Of a stretch of 64,000 nt of DNA, positions 50,001-61,575 are shown piece by piece. The position numbers and the translations under genes were made by a program. The notes beneath the pieces were generated by a model. That model saw nothing but the letters and a program-made list of their open reading frames with translations, was not told the origin of the DNA and did not search any database. Numbering within the stretch: position 1 is the first letter of the stretch; each line of letters starts with the position of its first letter. This DNA comes from Aquila chrysaetos chrysaetos (Eukaryota > Chordata > Aves > Accipitriformes > Accipitridae): assembly GCF_900496995.4 (NCBI RefSeq), contig NC_044030.1:17160550-17224549 (forward strand), written 5' to 3'.

Positions 50001-52553
50001 TACCACTGGTGAAATTAATAGAGCTGCTGTCCTCATCTGTGTATCTATGTAAGTCTTCTTTCATGTGAAAACAGGTGTTTTTCTCTAAAATCCGGTGCTT
50101 GAAGGCATGATCACTGTCCTCCCATCTGGGAAGCATGCGAGAAACTTTTTTGTTGAAATCCCGTTGCTGATCTCAGCAAAATGCCAAGCTTCTGCTAACA
50201 GTGGAAATGAAACAGCAAACCAGGGTGGCCCGTCAGATGGGCTTTTGGAACTGACAGGCCCTGAACACGTACCTCCTCTTTGGACCTGTTGTGGACTGAT
50301 GAAGAAGCCGTAAGAAAACGAAGAACAGGTATCCGTTGCCTGCCCTGCCTCTTGGGGAAACTCTCTGCAGGTCTCTCAAGGTCTTTCCTCATTTACAGAA
50401 TGGAGATGGGATTCCCTCCATCTCATAGCTCTTCCGTCAGCTCAGGGATGCGCTAGGTGAAACACAATGCATCTGGGGACTGCCCAAGGCAATTTTCCTC
50501 AGGATGTCAGCAAGGACTGAATCGGAGTCTGAAGGTTTGAAACTATGGGACTGAGCAAAAGTTTGGCGCCCTTAGGTTCTTACATTGTTGTCCAAAACTT
50601 TGCTGTGCCTACAGCTGATCCTGATGCTGCCGTCCATAGGAGATGTTTCTAAAGAGCTACTAAATGCCGTTATCTCCACCCAGAAGTCTGTGGAAATATT
50701 GGTGGTAGGTTTGCAGCAGCCAAAGAAGTAATTCTGTCAAAGGCGTGAGTGTTCTTGATTTTTAATTGCATAATCTAAAGCAATTACAGTGTCCCTGGAA
50801 ACCCTGTTTGACAGCATCCTTTCCTTTGTGGGCCGCCTACCCCATTTTCAACAGGAAAGGAGGCAGTAGGTAGGTGCGGGTTCCTCTCCCGGTGTTTTGT
50901 TAGTCTGTCTGTCTCGTGCTGTCAGGACAACTTGGAGAACGTAACTGATACTGCAGCATCTGTTGGTATCGGCAGAGGGCCTGAGACTTGTCTGAAACCG
51001 GGAGCGATCTCACTATGTTCAGTGACTTTTGATTTGTATGCCAGTGGTACTTTCTGCATACGTGTTGCTTCATTCTTCGAAACGTCAAGAGAAAATGAAG
51101 TATTTGACTGCAAAGCCCTCGAATGATCTTGAAAACCATGAGCAAAAGGCAGACAGGCTGAGAAAAGTTGTGGATTGATTAATTTTTCCAAAGAGGGCCT
51201 TGACGTCTGTCTGTGAAATACTAATTTATAGTGAAGCCTGACTTCCTTTTCCTCAGATGCTGTTAACTGTGTAGCGACGGGTTCACATGACTTCTGTCGA
51301 GGGGTATTAATGAGTCAAAAGAGCCAAAAGAATCCAAGTCAAGGCTGGAAGCAGAGAGGTTCCTTTGGGAGGCCATACCAGCAGAGTGGGAATGCCTGAG
51401 TGCTGCCAAAACCACTCCCAAAACACACCGTTAAACCACCCAGATTGCACCCTTCAGGACAAAATAGACTGTGTTTACAGAAGACCTCCAAAGCTGATGA
51501 ACAGAGGTGGGTTGCTGGTTGCTAGCAGCCTGCCCCCAAACCGTCAGTCAGGTCAGGGAGCATGTCTTGCGGGAGGGAGGACGGAGACAGCGATGGAAGC
51601 AAACTCTTTTTTTCTAGGTCGCACAGCAAATGGGTGGCAGGACTGTGACCTGAAGGCCAGGCTAAGGGAGCAGCGTGCTTCTGAGAAGGGAGAGTTGGTG
51701 TACAAGTACCGTCAAAGACGGCATGCAGCAAATTCTGGTGATTCAGGATTTATACTGGTTCTAGCTATCAGTCCGAAAATGTTCTGGTGAAAGATGGATG
51801 GAAGGTGTTTTTTAGGACAACTGGATGGCCTGGCCTACTTTGGGCTGTTTTGGAGAGTCAGAATACCATGACAGCAGATGATGTCTTCTCAAAAATCGAG
51901 CACAGAGCTTTGTCTCTTGTTGTGTAGTCCTAGCATTTTATTTGCAGAGATGCGTGCTTAGTGATACTAGCGTCACAGTCCGGGAAAAGAAATGTGTTAA
52001 TGATTTTAATAGCATATGTAGAACTGAGTAGCCCAAAGCTCCTGTTGTTTGCACAAGAGTAAGTAGGGAGTTTGGTTTTGGCTTACGCAGGTGGAGGAGC
52101 AGTGTTGTCAAAGTGGGAGAATAATAGAGGTGGGTGATGGAATAGCTCAGCAGCACTAAATTATTCAGCAACGTTGATTCTGTTCTAGCAGCTTGGTAGC
52201 TGAAGGTGTTTGGAAAAATTACCATTCCCTGACAAAATCTGCCAGCATCGTATTTACCTGAGCAGAGAGCTTTGAAAAGATCGTTGTTATTTCATGGACT
52301 CCTTGCAGGTGGTTGGTTCCTGGTGGACTGGTTCTTTCCGTGTAACAGGGCAGCAGGGGAGGAGGAACACACCCTTCCTGCGGGAGCTATTCATTTATAA
52401 CCTTTACTGAAGGATCCTGACGTTTCATTGAATGTTGCCAAGTCAAAATTCCTGTGCTTAAAGCTGAATGTTATGATAAAAAGCAATGATGGAGTTATAC
52501 TCCATTGCAGCTTGATGGATGCATGCATTCGTTGACTGTATGAGGTAGAACTG
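47008..52553. other. Copy 2: 5.5 kb without a recognised gene
   Basis: Counterpart of 27001-32616. Nothing beyond the shadow frames is seen. Confidence 0.35.
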
Positions 52554-52817
52554 ATGGAGCAATTCAGGTTGGAGAGGACCTCTGGAGGTCTCTGGTCTAA
52601 TCCCCCTCTCAGAGGAGGGCATCTGATTCAGGTTGCTCGAGGCCTTGGGCAGCTGAGTTCAAATATCTGCAAGGCTGAATACGCCACAGCCTCTCTGGGC
52701 CGCCCGTTCAGGTGTTTGACCACCTTTGTGGTGACCAGAGATCTGCTTTTCTCCAGCTGGGACGAGTCTGGCTCTGCCTTCTCCATACCTCCCCTGGAGG
52801 CAGCAGGCAAAAGTTCA
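52554..52817 (-). mobile_element. Copy 2: CR1 LINE 3' fragment, antisense
   Basis: Same fragment as 32617-32880, duplicated with the unit. Confidence 0.75.
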
Positions 52818-55402
52818 ACGTCACTCGAACGACCATCCCAATTAATAGGTCTTCTGCATTTGTGATTCATCTAGGTTTGCACCGTGAACTGGAATACCTT
52901 TGCTTCATTAACTTTGGATTTGTATCTTTGCTCATGTCTAAAGGGGAAAAAATAACAGTTTTCTGAGAATTTTGGCTGAAGATTCTGATCTTGTGAAACG
53001 AACAGTAAAATATTCCAAGTCTTAATCTTTAGGTGCATTTTTTTCCTACAGTCTGCCAAGTTCTGTTAGCTAAAGCATGGCCAAAATGTCACAGTACACA
53101 TGAGAAAAGACAGTGGAGTAACCTTTGCCAGCTGCTGTGTAGGACACTGACTTTTGTACAGCTTGGAGAAAAAATGGAGTATCAGCTACCTGGGGCGGGG
53201 AAAAGGAGCACGTGATGGTTTAGGTGAGAGAGGGCTATGAAGAATCTCTCATTTCAGTTAAGAATTGTTTATAATCCTGGTTTACTCACTGGAGATACCA
53301 TGGTCTCACCAGCAACTCTTTGGTATGGTTCCTGGCAACTGATAATTGAACTGCTTTAAAATTGGAGTGACTGCTCCTCTCAGCTGTGACGCAGAGCAGC
53401 CTGGGGTTTTCTCTGCACCAAGGAGCCGCTGCATGGGCAAGGGGGAATTGTTGAAACTGCTTCTCTTCCGCTTCCACTGGCAAACGGGGATGTCTTTTTA
53501 AAGCACGGTTGTAAAAGGTGATTGCTACAATAGCTGGGGAAGGCACCGCTGCAGTTCATGATTTTGCTGGCTGTGGGTGCCTTGCAAGCTACCGTCGCAA
53601 CACCAGCACTAATGGTCGCGTTAGGATGAAAGCGGCTCTGGTTGGCGGGAAGCTGTTTGGTCCTTTCTGCTTCTAGCAGCGCTCCTAAAGAGAGAGGTAA
53701 ATTTAGTTCTTTCATTAGCTTTGTCTTGGTCATGTAGGTTCATCACCTTAAACCGAGTCGTGTTTGAGCCAGAAAGAAATGGGCTGCTGTCTTCAAGGGC
53801 TTGGCTGGTTGCTTTTCGGGACCTACACAAGGTCCTTGCAGTAGCTCGTGCCATGGGGCTCTTAGACTAAATGTAGAGTTTCACTTCCTCTGGCTGAGCA
53901 GGACACACGGTTGAGCATCTTTGAGACGTGGCAATTCATCTTCTCATTCCGTCTGCGCTACAGAGCTAGCTGTGCTGGAGCATTAATCCACCTGACGTCC
54001 AGCAGCATAAAAGAAAAAATGTCTGTGAGAGAGAGACTGCCCAGATCAGCAGTGACACCAAAGACATGACGTGCGCGACCACAGCCGTGAAGCACCAAGG
54101 TTTGGCAAATCCACACCCAGAAGCTCCACCTTCTTTCTGCTTGGTCCCGGTACTAACTGATTTGAAACAACAGTTCCTTCTTTCTTTGAGCAGTCCAGTC
54201 CTTGCCTTCTTTGTCCTTCATACATTTTGAAACCGAGTTTTCACAAAGTGTGAAAAACAAGTTCTAGTTGAAATGAAAGCAATTGGAATGTCTTTTGAAG
54301 TCGGGGCTTTTTTCCCCCCAAATGACGTTTTCTATTGGAAGTCATTTGTCGCGCGTCAAACAAATCCTCATGAAACAATTGCGAACTCACTTTCTTTTTC
54401 TTAGGAAGGACTGATGTTGTCATCAAGGTCTGGGAATTGCCATTAGCACATGAATGCCACAGCTTGAGTGTGAAATACACATGTTGTATCATTTTTACAT
54501 TTCACAGCTCTAAACACACTCGTGTGCTTGGGTGTCCGTTCATTCCCTGAGCAGCATGCTGTGTGTTGCCTGTAGCTTACGCCTGTCTGTAATGTGGTTT
54601 TACTGGTTATTAGATTTCTAAGATCCTGTCAGAAATTTGCCCCTCCTTTTTTTTTTTCTTTTCTAAATAGTGAACAGTGTGTCTTAATATTTGGATGTGT
54701 AGCTGCTCTGACAGAGTTTCAGGTATCTGGTAGCTAGTGAGTGGGACTAAAGTGGATTTGTTTAACCTGAGAGAGTCAGTGAAGAAAAAGAGATTCTAAG
54801 AGAGATGACTGTTGTCTTTTTGTGAAATGTTATTTGGTTTTGCAAGTGGAACTGATGAATAAACGGTCAAGACTCTTTCATGCCTTACCATGTGGTTGCC
54901 AGAATAAGTAATTCTCTTAGAGGAGGAAGTATTCATGCACAGTTCTGGCATTTCAGAAGACTAGCGTCGTTCCCCGGGCTTCAGTGAAAATCTCTGAAAT
55001 ACACTTGTCTGGGTGATCCCTGCCGCTTTTTAGCGGACAGCTTGAAAACGGCAAGTTTGCAAAACTGCTCTTCTGTGATCGGATGCAAAGTATCTCCTGG
55101 TGTCTTCCCCACTTCCCTGTAGTTTGCAAGGTGAAGCCTCAGGACCGGTCCGGAATGCCTCAGGAGAGGTATATCATTATGTCAGGAGTGCATGCCAGGG
55201 AAAAGAGGTGACTAGCAGAATGCCACTTTACGAGGACAGTTTGTGCAGGCACACAGGCTGCTAGGGCAGAAAGGAGATGGTTGCTGGGTTGAGACTTGAA
55301 ATGGCTGTAGCCCAACTTTGCCAATGTGGCCCACAACCGGGTATCTATTCCCCATCCACGTGCTGAGGAAGGTTTCAGTTTTTTTTCTAATCTCCTTCTT
55401 AG

Positions 55403-55657
55403 GAGCCACCAGAAGGACGCTTGCTGTTTCAGCAATGGAAGGCACTTGGAGTGGCACAGACAGACAGAAGAGGAGAACTTCCACCTTGGAACTCCCAGCA
55501 GCGTGCGAGAGCGAACAGAATGAAAAATTGGTTGGACGTCCAGTGCTGTGCAGGTATGCTGCCATGTTTTATCCCACTGCTGTCCACTCAAGTGCTAGCT
55601 TCTGGGACACAGAGATTTATCCACGAGGAGCAATCACCCTTTCGCCAGCTGTTGCAG
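55403..55657 (+). other. Copy 3: candidate 255-bp exon
   Basis: Third copy of the segment at 15448-15702, again 255 bp between the same splice-like signals. Confidence 0.3.
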
Positions 55658-56697
55658 GTAAGGTCTTGCAGGCCAGTGCTTGGCTGATACCAACCTGAGG
55701 CCAACACTGTCTGTGTAATGTAGAGATGGAGAGTCACGCACGCTCTTGCTAGTCGTTGGAGGTGCCTCTCTCTTCTTTTTTCTACTCCCTCTTGGAAGTA
55801 GAAGAGAGAGGGAACCTTGCTTCTTCATAGCTAATCGTGTGACTAATGGCATCACTCCTACTAATTGTTTCCCAAACTGGTCTGGGAGGGGGAGAAAATT
55901 TGGAAGTTGTGTAAAATAGTGAAGTTCAAAGCAATACATGTCATTCTGGTGTTCTTGAACTGCCCATGCTACAATGTGCGAAACAACCTGCATTCAGGAG
56001 GCCCGTTTCTTTAAATTTGACACTTTTCTGGATTTGCAGTATCTAAAGCGGGTGGGCTGCCTATTTCCTGAATGTCATCTCTCTTGCCTCCTGCTGTTTC
56101 TGCATAGATCCATGGAGTCTGTCTAGGTTTCTGCACACAGATGTGTTGCACTGCAGGTTTGAATGACAGGTTCGTCCTCTCCTGGAAAATCTTAACGGAC
56201 AGGTTCTAATAATACTTTCACAGCTGAGAGTAACTAGAATCCAATTAAGTAAGTGAGAAAAAGAAAAGCAGTCATTTACCGCCCCTGCCAGAGTAAACGA
56301 ATTTTTTGGAGAGGTTGTGTGCCTGAGCAACGTGACATTAGGCACTAGCCCGTCAGGTACATAGAAACTGCTCGGCACAGTGGTAGCCAGCATAAGCTCT
56401 GCTTGGGCAAAACTTTACCTGACCTCCACAGGCACTTAAATAATGTTCCCTGGGACCTGTTCTGTTGCATCGTTCAGAATGGAGGGATTCCTCCAGTTCC
56501 TGCTAGCTTGGCAAAACAAAGCTTCCGGCCTCAACATGCCACCAGACAGAGAACAATCCTTTCTCTTAAAAGCAAGTTGTCAGTGGTGTAGATTCACTGT
56601 GCCAGGCACAGAAGGAGTGTTCTTCAGAAAACAGGGTCACCAGTCACTTTCCACCCAGTGCTGAATCACTCATGAGGTTTAGAGAATTGAGGTGACG

Positions 56698-57030
56698 AGC
56701 GTAGAGCTGGAGGGGCAGAAGCCAGTCCTTTTAAGGAGGGCAGAAGGCGGAGGGAAGGAGGGAAGGAAGAGGAAGGAGGAGGAGAAGGAGGAAGGAGGGA
56801 AGGAAGGGAGAGGAAGGAAGAGGAGGGAAGGGGGGGGGGGAGAAGGAAAGAAGGAAGGAAGGAACAGAAGGAAGGAAGGGGAAAAGGAAGGAGGGGAAAG
56901 GTGAGCGAGGAAGTAAGGAAGGAGGGAGGGGTAGAGAAAATCTCCTCCTTCGATTTTCTCTTCTTTCTTCCCCCCTCACTTTTCTTTCTCTTCCCTCTCT
57001 CTTCTGCCTCTCTTTCCCCCTTCTTTCTGT
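56698..57030 (+). repeat. Copy 3: replaced tract, purine-rich (GGAA)n then polypyrimidine
   Basis: After the shared gaggtgacg (ending 56697) the sequence departs from copies 1 and 2. About 50 bp of non-repetitive DNA (starting agcgtagagctggaggggca) is followed by about 190 bp of ggaa/gaagga-rich repeats including a G12-type run near 56830. From about 56945 it rejoins the pyrimidine-rich right part (cttctttcttcccccctcac) shared with the other copies. The purine-rich strand is thus on the opposite strand to that of copies 1 and 2. Confidence 0.93.
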
Positions 57031-57087
57031 CCCTGTTGAGATGCTTCCTTGACACCCAGTGGTATTGTGTTCTCCGAACACCAGAGC

Positions 57088-57309
57088 AAAAGGCAGGAAG
57101 AATTTCTTCACCAAAAGGCTTATGGAGCACTGGAACAGGCTGCCCAGGGAAGAGGTTGAGTCACCATCCCAGGAGGTATTTAAAAGACGTGTAGATGTGG
57201 CACTTGGGGACGTGGTTTTGTGGTGGACTTGGCGGTGTTAGGTTTGTGGTTGGACTCGATAGCCTTAGAGGCCTTTTCCAACCTGAATGATTCTATGAGT
57301 CTATGGTTC
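57088..57309 (+). mobile_element. Copy 3: CR1 LINE 3' end
   Basis: Same insertion as 17205-17430, duplicated with the unit. It is intact despite the changed tract just upstream. Confidence 0.9.
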
Positions 57310-59988
57310 TAAGCTCTCTGCAAATTGACTTTCCAAATTTGTGAAGAATCAGGTAGGAAAGGGAAATGCACAGTTGCAAAAGAGTGGCCTCATCTTGCAG
57401 AGATTTAAACCTGACAGAGACAAGTAGTAGAACCGAGTATTACAGGGCTCTGTAAATAACATACCTATTGGAAATGCCAACCTCCGTAGACAGACGCATC
57501 CCATCCTGCTTGTTAACAGGAGGTGGCTGGGGAGGACAACCCACGGTCAGCCAGTCCGACTGCTAGAGGCACGAGAGATCCTCGTCCCCGAGGATGCTCA
57601 GGTAAGTCCCTGATCCAAGGAGATGGATGATTGGGGGTTTTTTTAACCTTTTCCTCCCCTAAGAGCCGGAACCCTTCTAGGGATCCTGCCCTTAGGAATG
57701 ACAACAACCCGTGCACAGGGACAGGCCAGGTGACAGTTTCGGTGCCATCCTCGGCACTGAAGGGGGTCAGTGCAGCGAAAGAGCTGAGACAGCATTCAGA
57801 CCGACCCTCCCGTTGATGGAGAACCAGAGATACCGGGCTCATCCACCAAAGCAGCAGGAGCTTTGCTTTAGACGTTTCAGTTTGTACTGAATATGAACTG
57901 AACTACCTACTCAGCCAGCAGTGGTTGAGATTAGGTATTTAAAGGCTGAAGAAAGTGGGGTTGTTCAGACTCCTGTGATGTGCCCAGGGATTCCTCCCTC
58001 GGAGATATGCCTGAGAAGATGGTAAAGGAGAGATAGGGAAACTCTCCTATTGCTTACCCCCAGCCCTTCTCTCCCACCCCAGTTTCAAGCTGTAGTTCAC
58101 TTGATTGCGTCCCAGTAATTGTCCTACAGCAACCCAAGGAGGCAGACAACACCCTGCCGTGGGCCTGGCTGGAGTGCTTTACAGCTCCCTGCAAGCTGCA
58201 GGCGAAGCGGCTTTGGGCGTGCAGCAAGAGGAAGAACAGGTGGACCTGCCCTTGCTCACGTGGCCCAGTCAGTGGCCCACAGCAGCACAGGGGGGATGAC
58301 GGCAGCTCCATGCCAGGATAGGTTTGCTCCACATTTTTGATGGGTTTGCCTGAAATTTTGCTTGTGCACCTCTTTTCCCATTATCTGTCCATTCTCAACA
58401 TTGTTTTGGAATGGGATGAGAGCAATAGAAGGTTTTGATGTGGTCAGTGAGTGCACAGTGTTGGTGTATCGGAAGATACAGCTAATACTGGAAAAGGAAA
58501 GTTGAAGAACTTTAAGTATGATTTTTTTTTCTTTTTAAACACGCCACATAAATTTAGGATTTGTATAATTCATACACATTTTCAGTTATTCAAGCAGTTC
58601 CGTAGTTTGAACAATCAGGAAAGGGCTTTCATTTGGTCAGAAATGAAGGTGTTAACGACTGAAGCTTGCTAGCATAGTACCCTTCAAATTCTTAAGGCTT
58701 CATACGGTTAGGACAAGTTTTCAACAAAACGGTGTAAGACGGAAGGAGAAGACAAGTATAGCTGCACACCTGGCACCGTGGGAACCATTTGTAAATTTGC
58801 AGATTTACTTTATTCAGAGGCCTAGATGCTGTGATTTTGTATAGGTCCTTCTCATTTTAGAAACGTTCTCAGGATTGAGAAACCGTCCTCGTAAACATGC
58901 AGATGAAACAACTGTTGGAAAAACAAATTGCAGAGAGAACTCATTCCTGCGTTTAGCATTCCCCTACCGCTAGATAGCAACAAGGGGACCCACTTTTCTG
59001 GGCAAGCATTGCAGAGAAATTGTGCAGCCCTGCAAACAGAACCAAAGTGTCTTTGTGCCCATCACGCCCAATCCAATGGGGCTGTAGAGAGGAAAAGCTC
59101 TTGACTTTAAAAGCAAGTGGGCAAAAACTTTGTGCAGAGGACTGGCCTGAAATGTCTGGGTGTGTTTGCCTCTCCCATTGACGTAGACGAGAAGTGTTGG
59201 GAATAGCAAATATGGGCTGTCACCTCACGAGATTTTCACAGCCAGACCCACGTGGCCGACTTACACAGCACCCTTCACTCTCTAGGCAGTCAACCTTGAA
59301 CAGAAAATGCTCTTCTGAAATAAAAAAGAAGTGCTTGGACTAATGACTATAAATTATTATGAAAGCCAGAGGCAGGAACAGATGATGGGACAGCACGGCC
59401 CATGCGGTGATCGATCCTGGGCTCCCCAGAGTCGTGAGCAGGGCGCCTGCGGCCCTTCTACCGTACTCTGGAGGGACAGCAACTACAGCTTCTTCCTGCG
59501 TATGTAGGCTCAGGCTCCATTGCTAGCTCTTTTGAGGACCACCGGTTGCAACAGTTGGCCAGGAGCACCAGCTACCAGAAGCACGGCAATCTTGGTAAGC
59601 GGAGAGGGACCCGGCACTGTGGGCGAGTGCCAGCGGGAGTGGATGGGGCTGGAGCGCAATGCCCCCTTCAGGCTTCTCCCCGCCGGCGGGGGGCACGACC
59701 CAGCAGGCCGGGAGACTCTCACCCAGGGCTGGCCACTAACCACCCAGGTCCCCTCTGCAAATCCCGGCATTGCACGGGGAAAGGCAGCCAGCTGGGGGAC
59801 ACGTCACCCAGCCGCGGGCAGTCCACGCCAACTGTTCCCGCCAGGCTCCCCCTTGCAGGAGACCTCTGCAAGGCGTCAGGAGTGGGGACGAGACACACAG
59901 TCATGGGCGTGTGTTGCAGGTGACCAAGCCAGGGCAACAGGGAAATGTAGAAGATGAAAACAAGAAACGCTATTTTCTTTTTCTCCAG

Positions 59989-60306
59989 ATGCTGTGCACC
60001 TGTGGGCGTGGAAGGCCGAGCGGTGGCCCTGTGACATCAGCGGGCGATGCACTGTGACCTCGTGTCCCTTGCTGCTTGTCTCCGGGCACCAGCAGAGCCT
60101 GGGCCAGTCTGGCTCGTGCCTGGGCTCCTGCCGAGCGTGCCTGCGAGGTCTGGAGGGTCGAGCAAGGTTTCTCCTGGTGCTGGGTGGTGCTTTGGTGGCT
60201 GCCATCGGCAGCTCTCAGTGCCCATCCCAGAACCATGCCCTGTGTTTCCCCAGCCCTGCCTGGTTCAGGCAGCTGGGCACCGCGGGGTGCGCTTGCAGCA
60301 GCGGAG
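59989..60306 (+). other. Copy 3: candidate upstream exon of the RING gene
   Basis: Same segment as in copies 1 and 2, with donor at 60307 and acceptor at 60469 conserved. Confidence 0.35.
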
Positions 60307-60556
60307 GTGAGCTGTGCGCGGAAACGTGTCCCCCCTCCCCGAGCAGCCGTGGGGCGGGTGATGGGGCTTGGGGAGCCAGGAGGGTGTCCTTCTCGAGGGG
60401 CCTGGGCATTTCTTCCTCCCCTCCCCTCCCCGGGACAGCGAGTGACCGTGGCCTCTCTCCATTTTGCAGCGCACGACAGCCGCCGCTGCAGCGCCAGCAA
60501 GAGGGAGCAGCTCCTTGTCCTCAGCGCTTCCCAGCTCACCTCAGCATGCAGAGAGC

Positions 60557-61534
60557 ATGGCCACCGAGAGCGAGTGGAGCTGCCCCATCTGCTGCGACGA
60601 TCAAGACGACATCGCCTACATGTCGCCTTGCCTCCACCAGTTTTGCTTAGGCTGTGCACTGCGCTGGGTACAGCAGAAGCCAAACTGCCCCCTGTGCAGG
60701 TCGGGGACGACGGCCATCTTGTTCTCAGTGCGGTCGGAGGATGATTTTTTGACATTGGATGTCCCAAGCCTCAGAGAGCCAATGGCTGAAGACCACCAGG
60801 ATGAGCAGGGGCCTGCGGGGCTGGTGCCCTGGGCTCAAGTGGGCAGCTTCCCTCCTGCGGTCTGGGCGGACTTTTTCAAGAGCCACCCCAATAACATCAG
60901 GCCCCTGCTGCCCTGGGTGCGACATGAGCTCGGGGTGCTCTACGAGGAGCAGTGGTGGGAGGTGGCTGCCGCGGAGGGGATCATTGTGGCCCACCTGTGC
61001 CTCTGGGGTCTGGATGAGGAGGTGTTGGTGCAGAAGCTGCAGAACTGCCTTGTCACAACACACGCGGACATTCGTCCCCCGGCTCATCACCGCCGCCGTT
61101 CGCCTGTGCGGCTGGGCGGTCCGCCAGCACCTGGGCCAGCAGGACCCCCGCGCTGCCGGCGGGGAGGACAACGGCCCTGCAGCCAGCCCCAGCTCCACGG
61201 CCTCCCCGGGGTGGACTCCCGCTCCCCACCCGGCCTCCTCCAGCAGCGCTGCAGGCCCCGACGTGGAAGAGGAAGCCAGCACGTCAGAGGCCACCCTCCG
61301 CGGGGGTCCCGACAGCCGCCCATCTGCGCCCTGTCCTGCAGAGCAAGATCAGCCCCAGGAGGAGCCGGGGGAGGCGGCGGCGGCAAGTCCCTCTGCCCAG
61401 GGCTGCAGCCCCTCCGCTCCTGGCCGGGGCAGGGACCGCTTGCCCAGGGGGCCCTGGCGCCCCCCGAAGAGGAAGGCCTCCGGCCCCGGGACTCTGCCCA
61501 GCCCTGCAAGAGGCCACCCCGCCGGCGGCACTAG
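60557..61534 (+). pseudogene. Copy 3: TOPORS-like RING-finger E3 ubiquitin ligase, two opposite frameshifts
   Basis: RING and most of the helical region are intact and essentially identical to copy 2. An extra T at 61050-61051 (gccttgtc versus gcctgtc) shifts the frame near residue 165, and a missing base in the ggccccggg run at about 61484-61489 restores it shortly before the stop at 61532. By chance the shifted frame has no stop, so a 325-residue product is still possible, but about 145 residues of it would be unrelated to the family, including the end of the helical region. The normal residues (FVPRLITAAVRL and onwards) are readable in the neighbouring frame. This is either a sequence error or a true altered copy. 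Confidence 0.85.
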
Positions 61535-61569
61535 CAGGGCTCTGTCAACCCTTGATTCAAGGAAAAGGA

Positions 61570-61575
61570 AATAAA
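61570..61575 (+). terminator. Copy 3: polyadenylation signal AATAAA of the RING gene
   Basis: Same signal at the same distance from the stop as in copies 1 and 2. Confidence 0.6.

Larger units (their letters stand above)
34641..54586 (+). repeat. Tandem segmental duplication, copy 2 (19946 bp)
   Basis: Complete second unit, directly abutting copies 1 and 3 without spacer. Its length difference from copy 1 comes from a shorter polypyrimidine tract plus many single-base indels. At several substitutions (for example gcccatcccag versus gcccgtcccag upstream of the RING gene, and the ggcggcggcaagtcc run within it) copy 2 agrees with copy 3 against copy 1, so copies 2 and 3 look most closely related. 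Confidence 0.97.
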
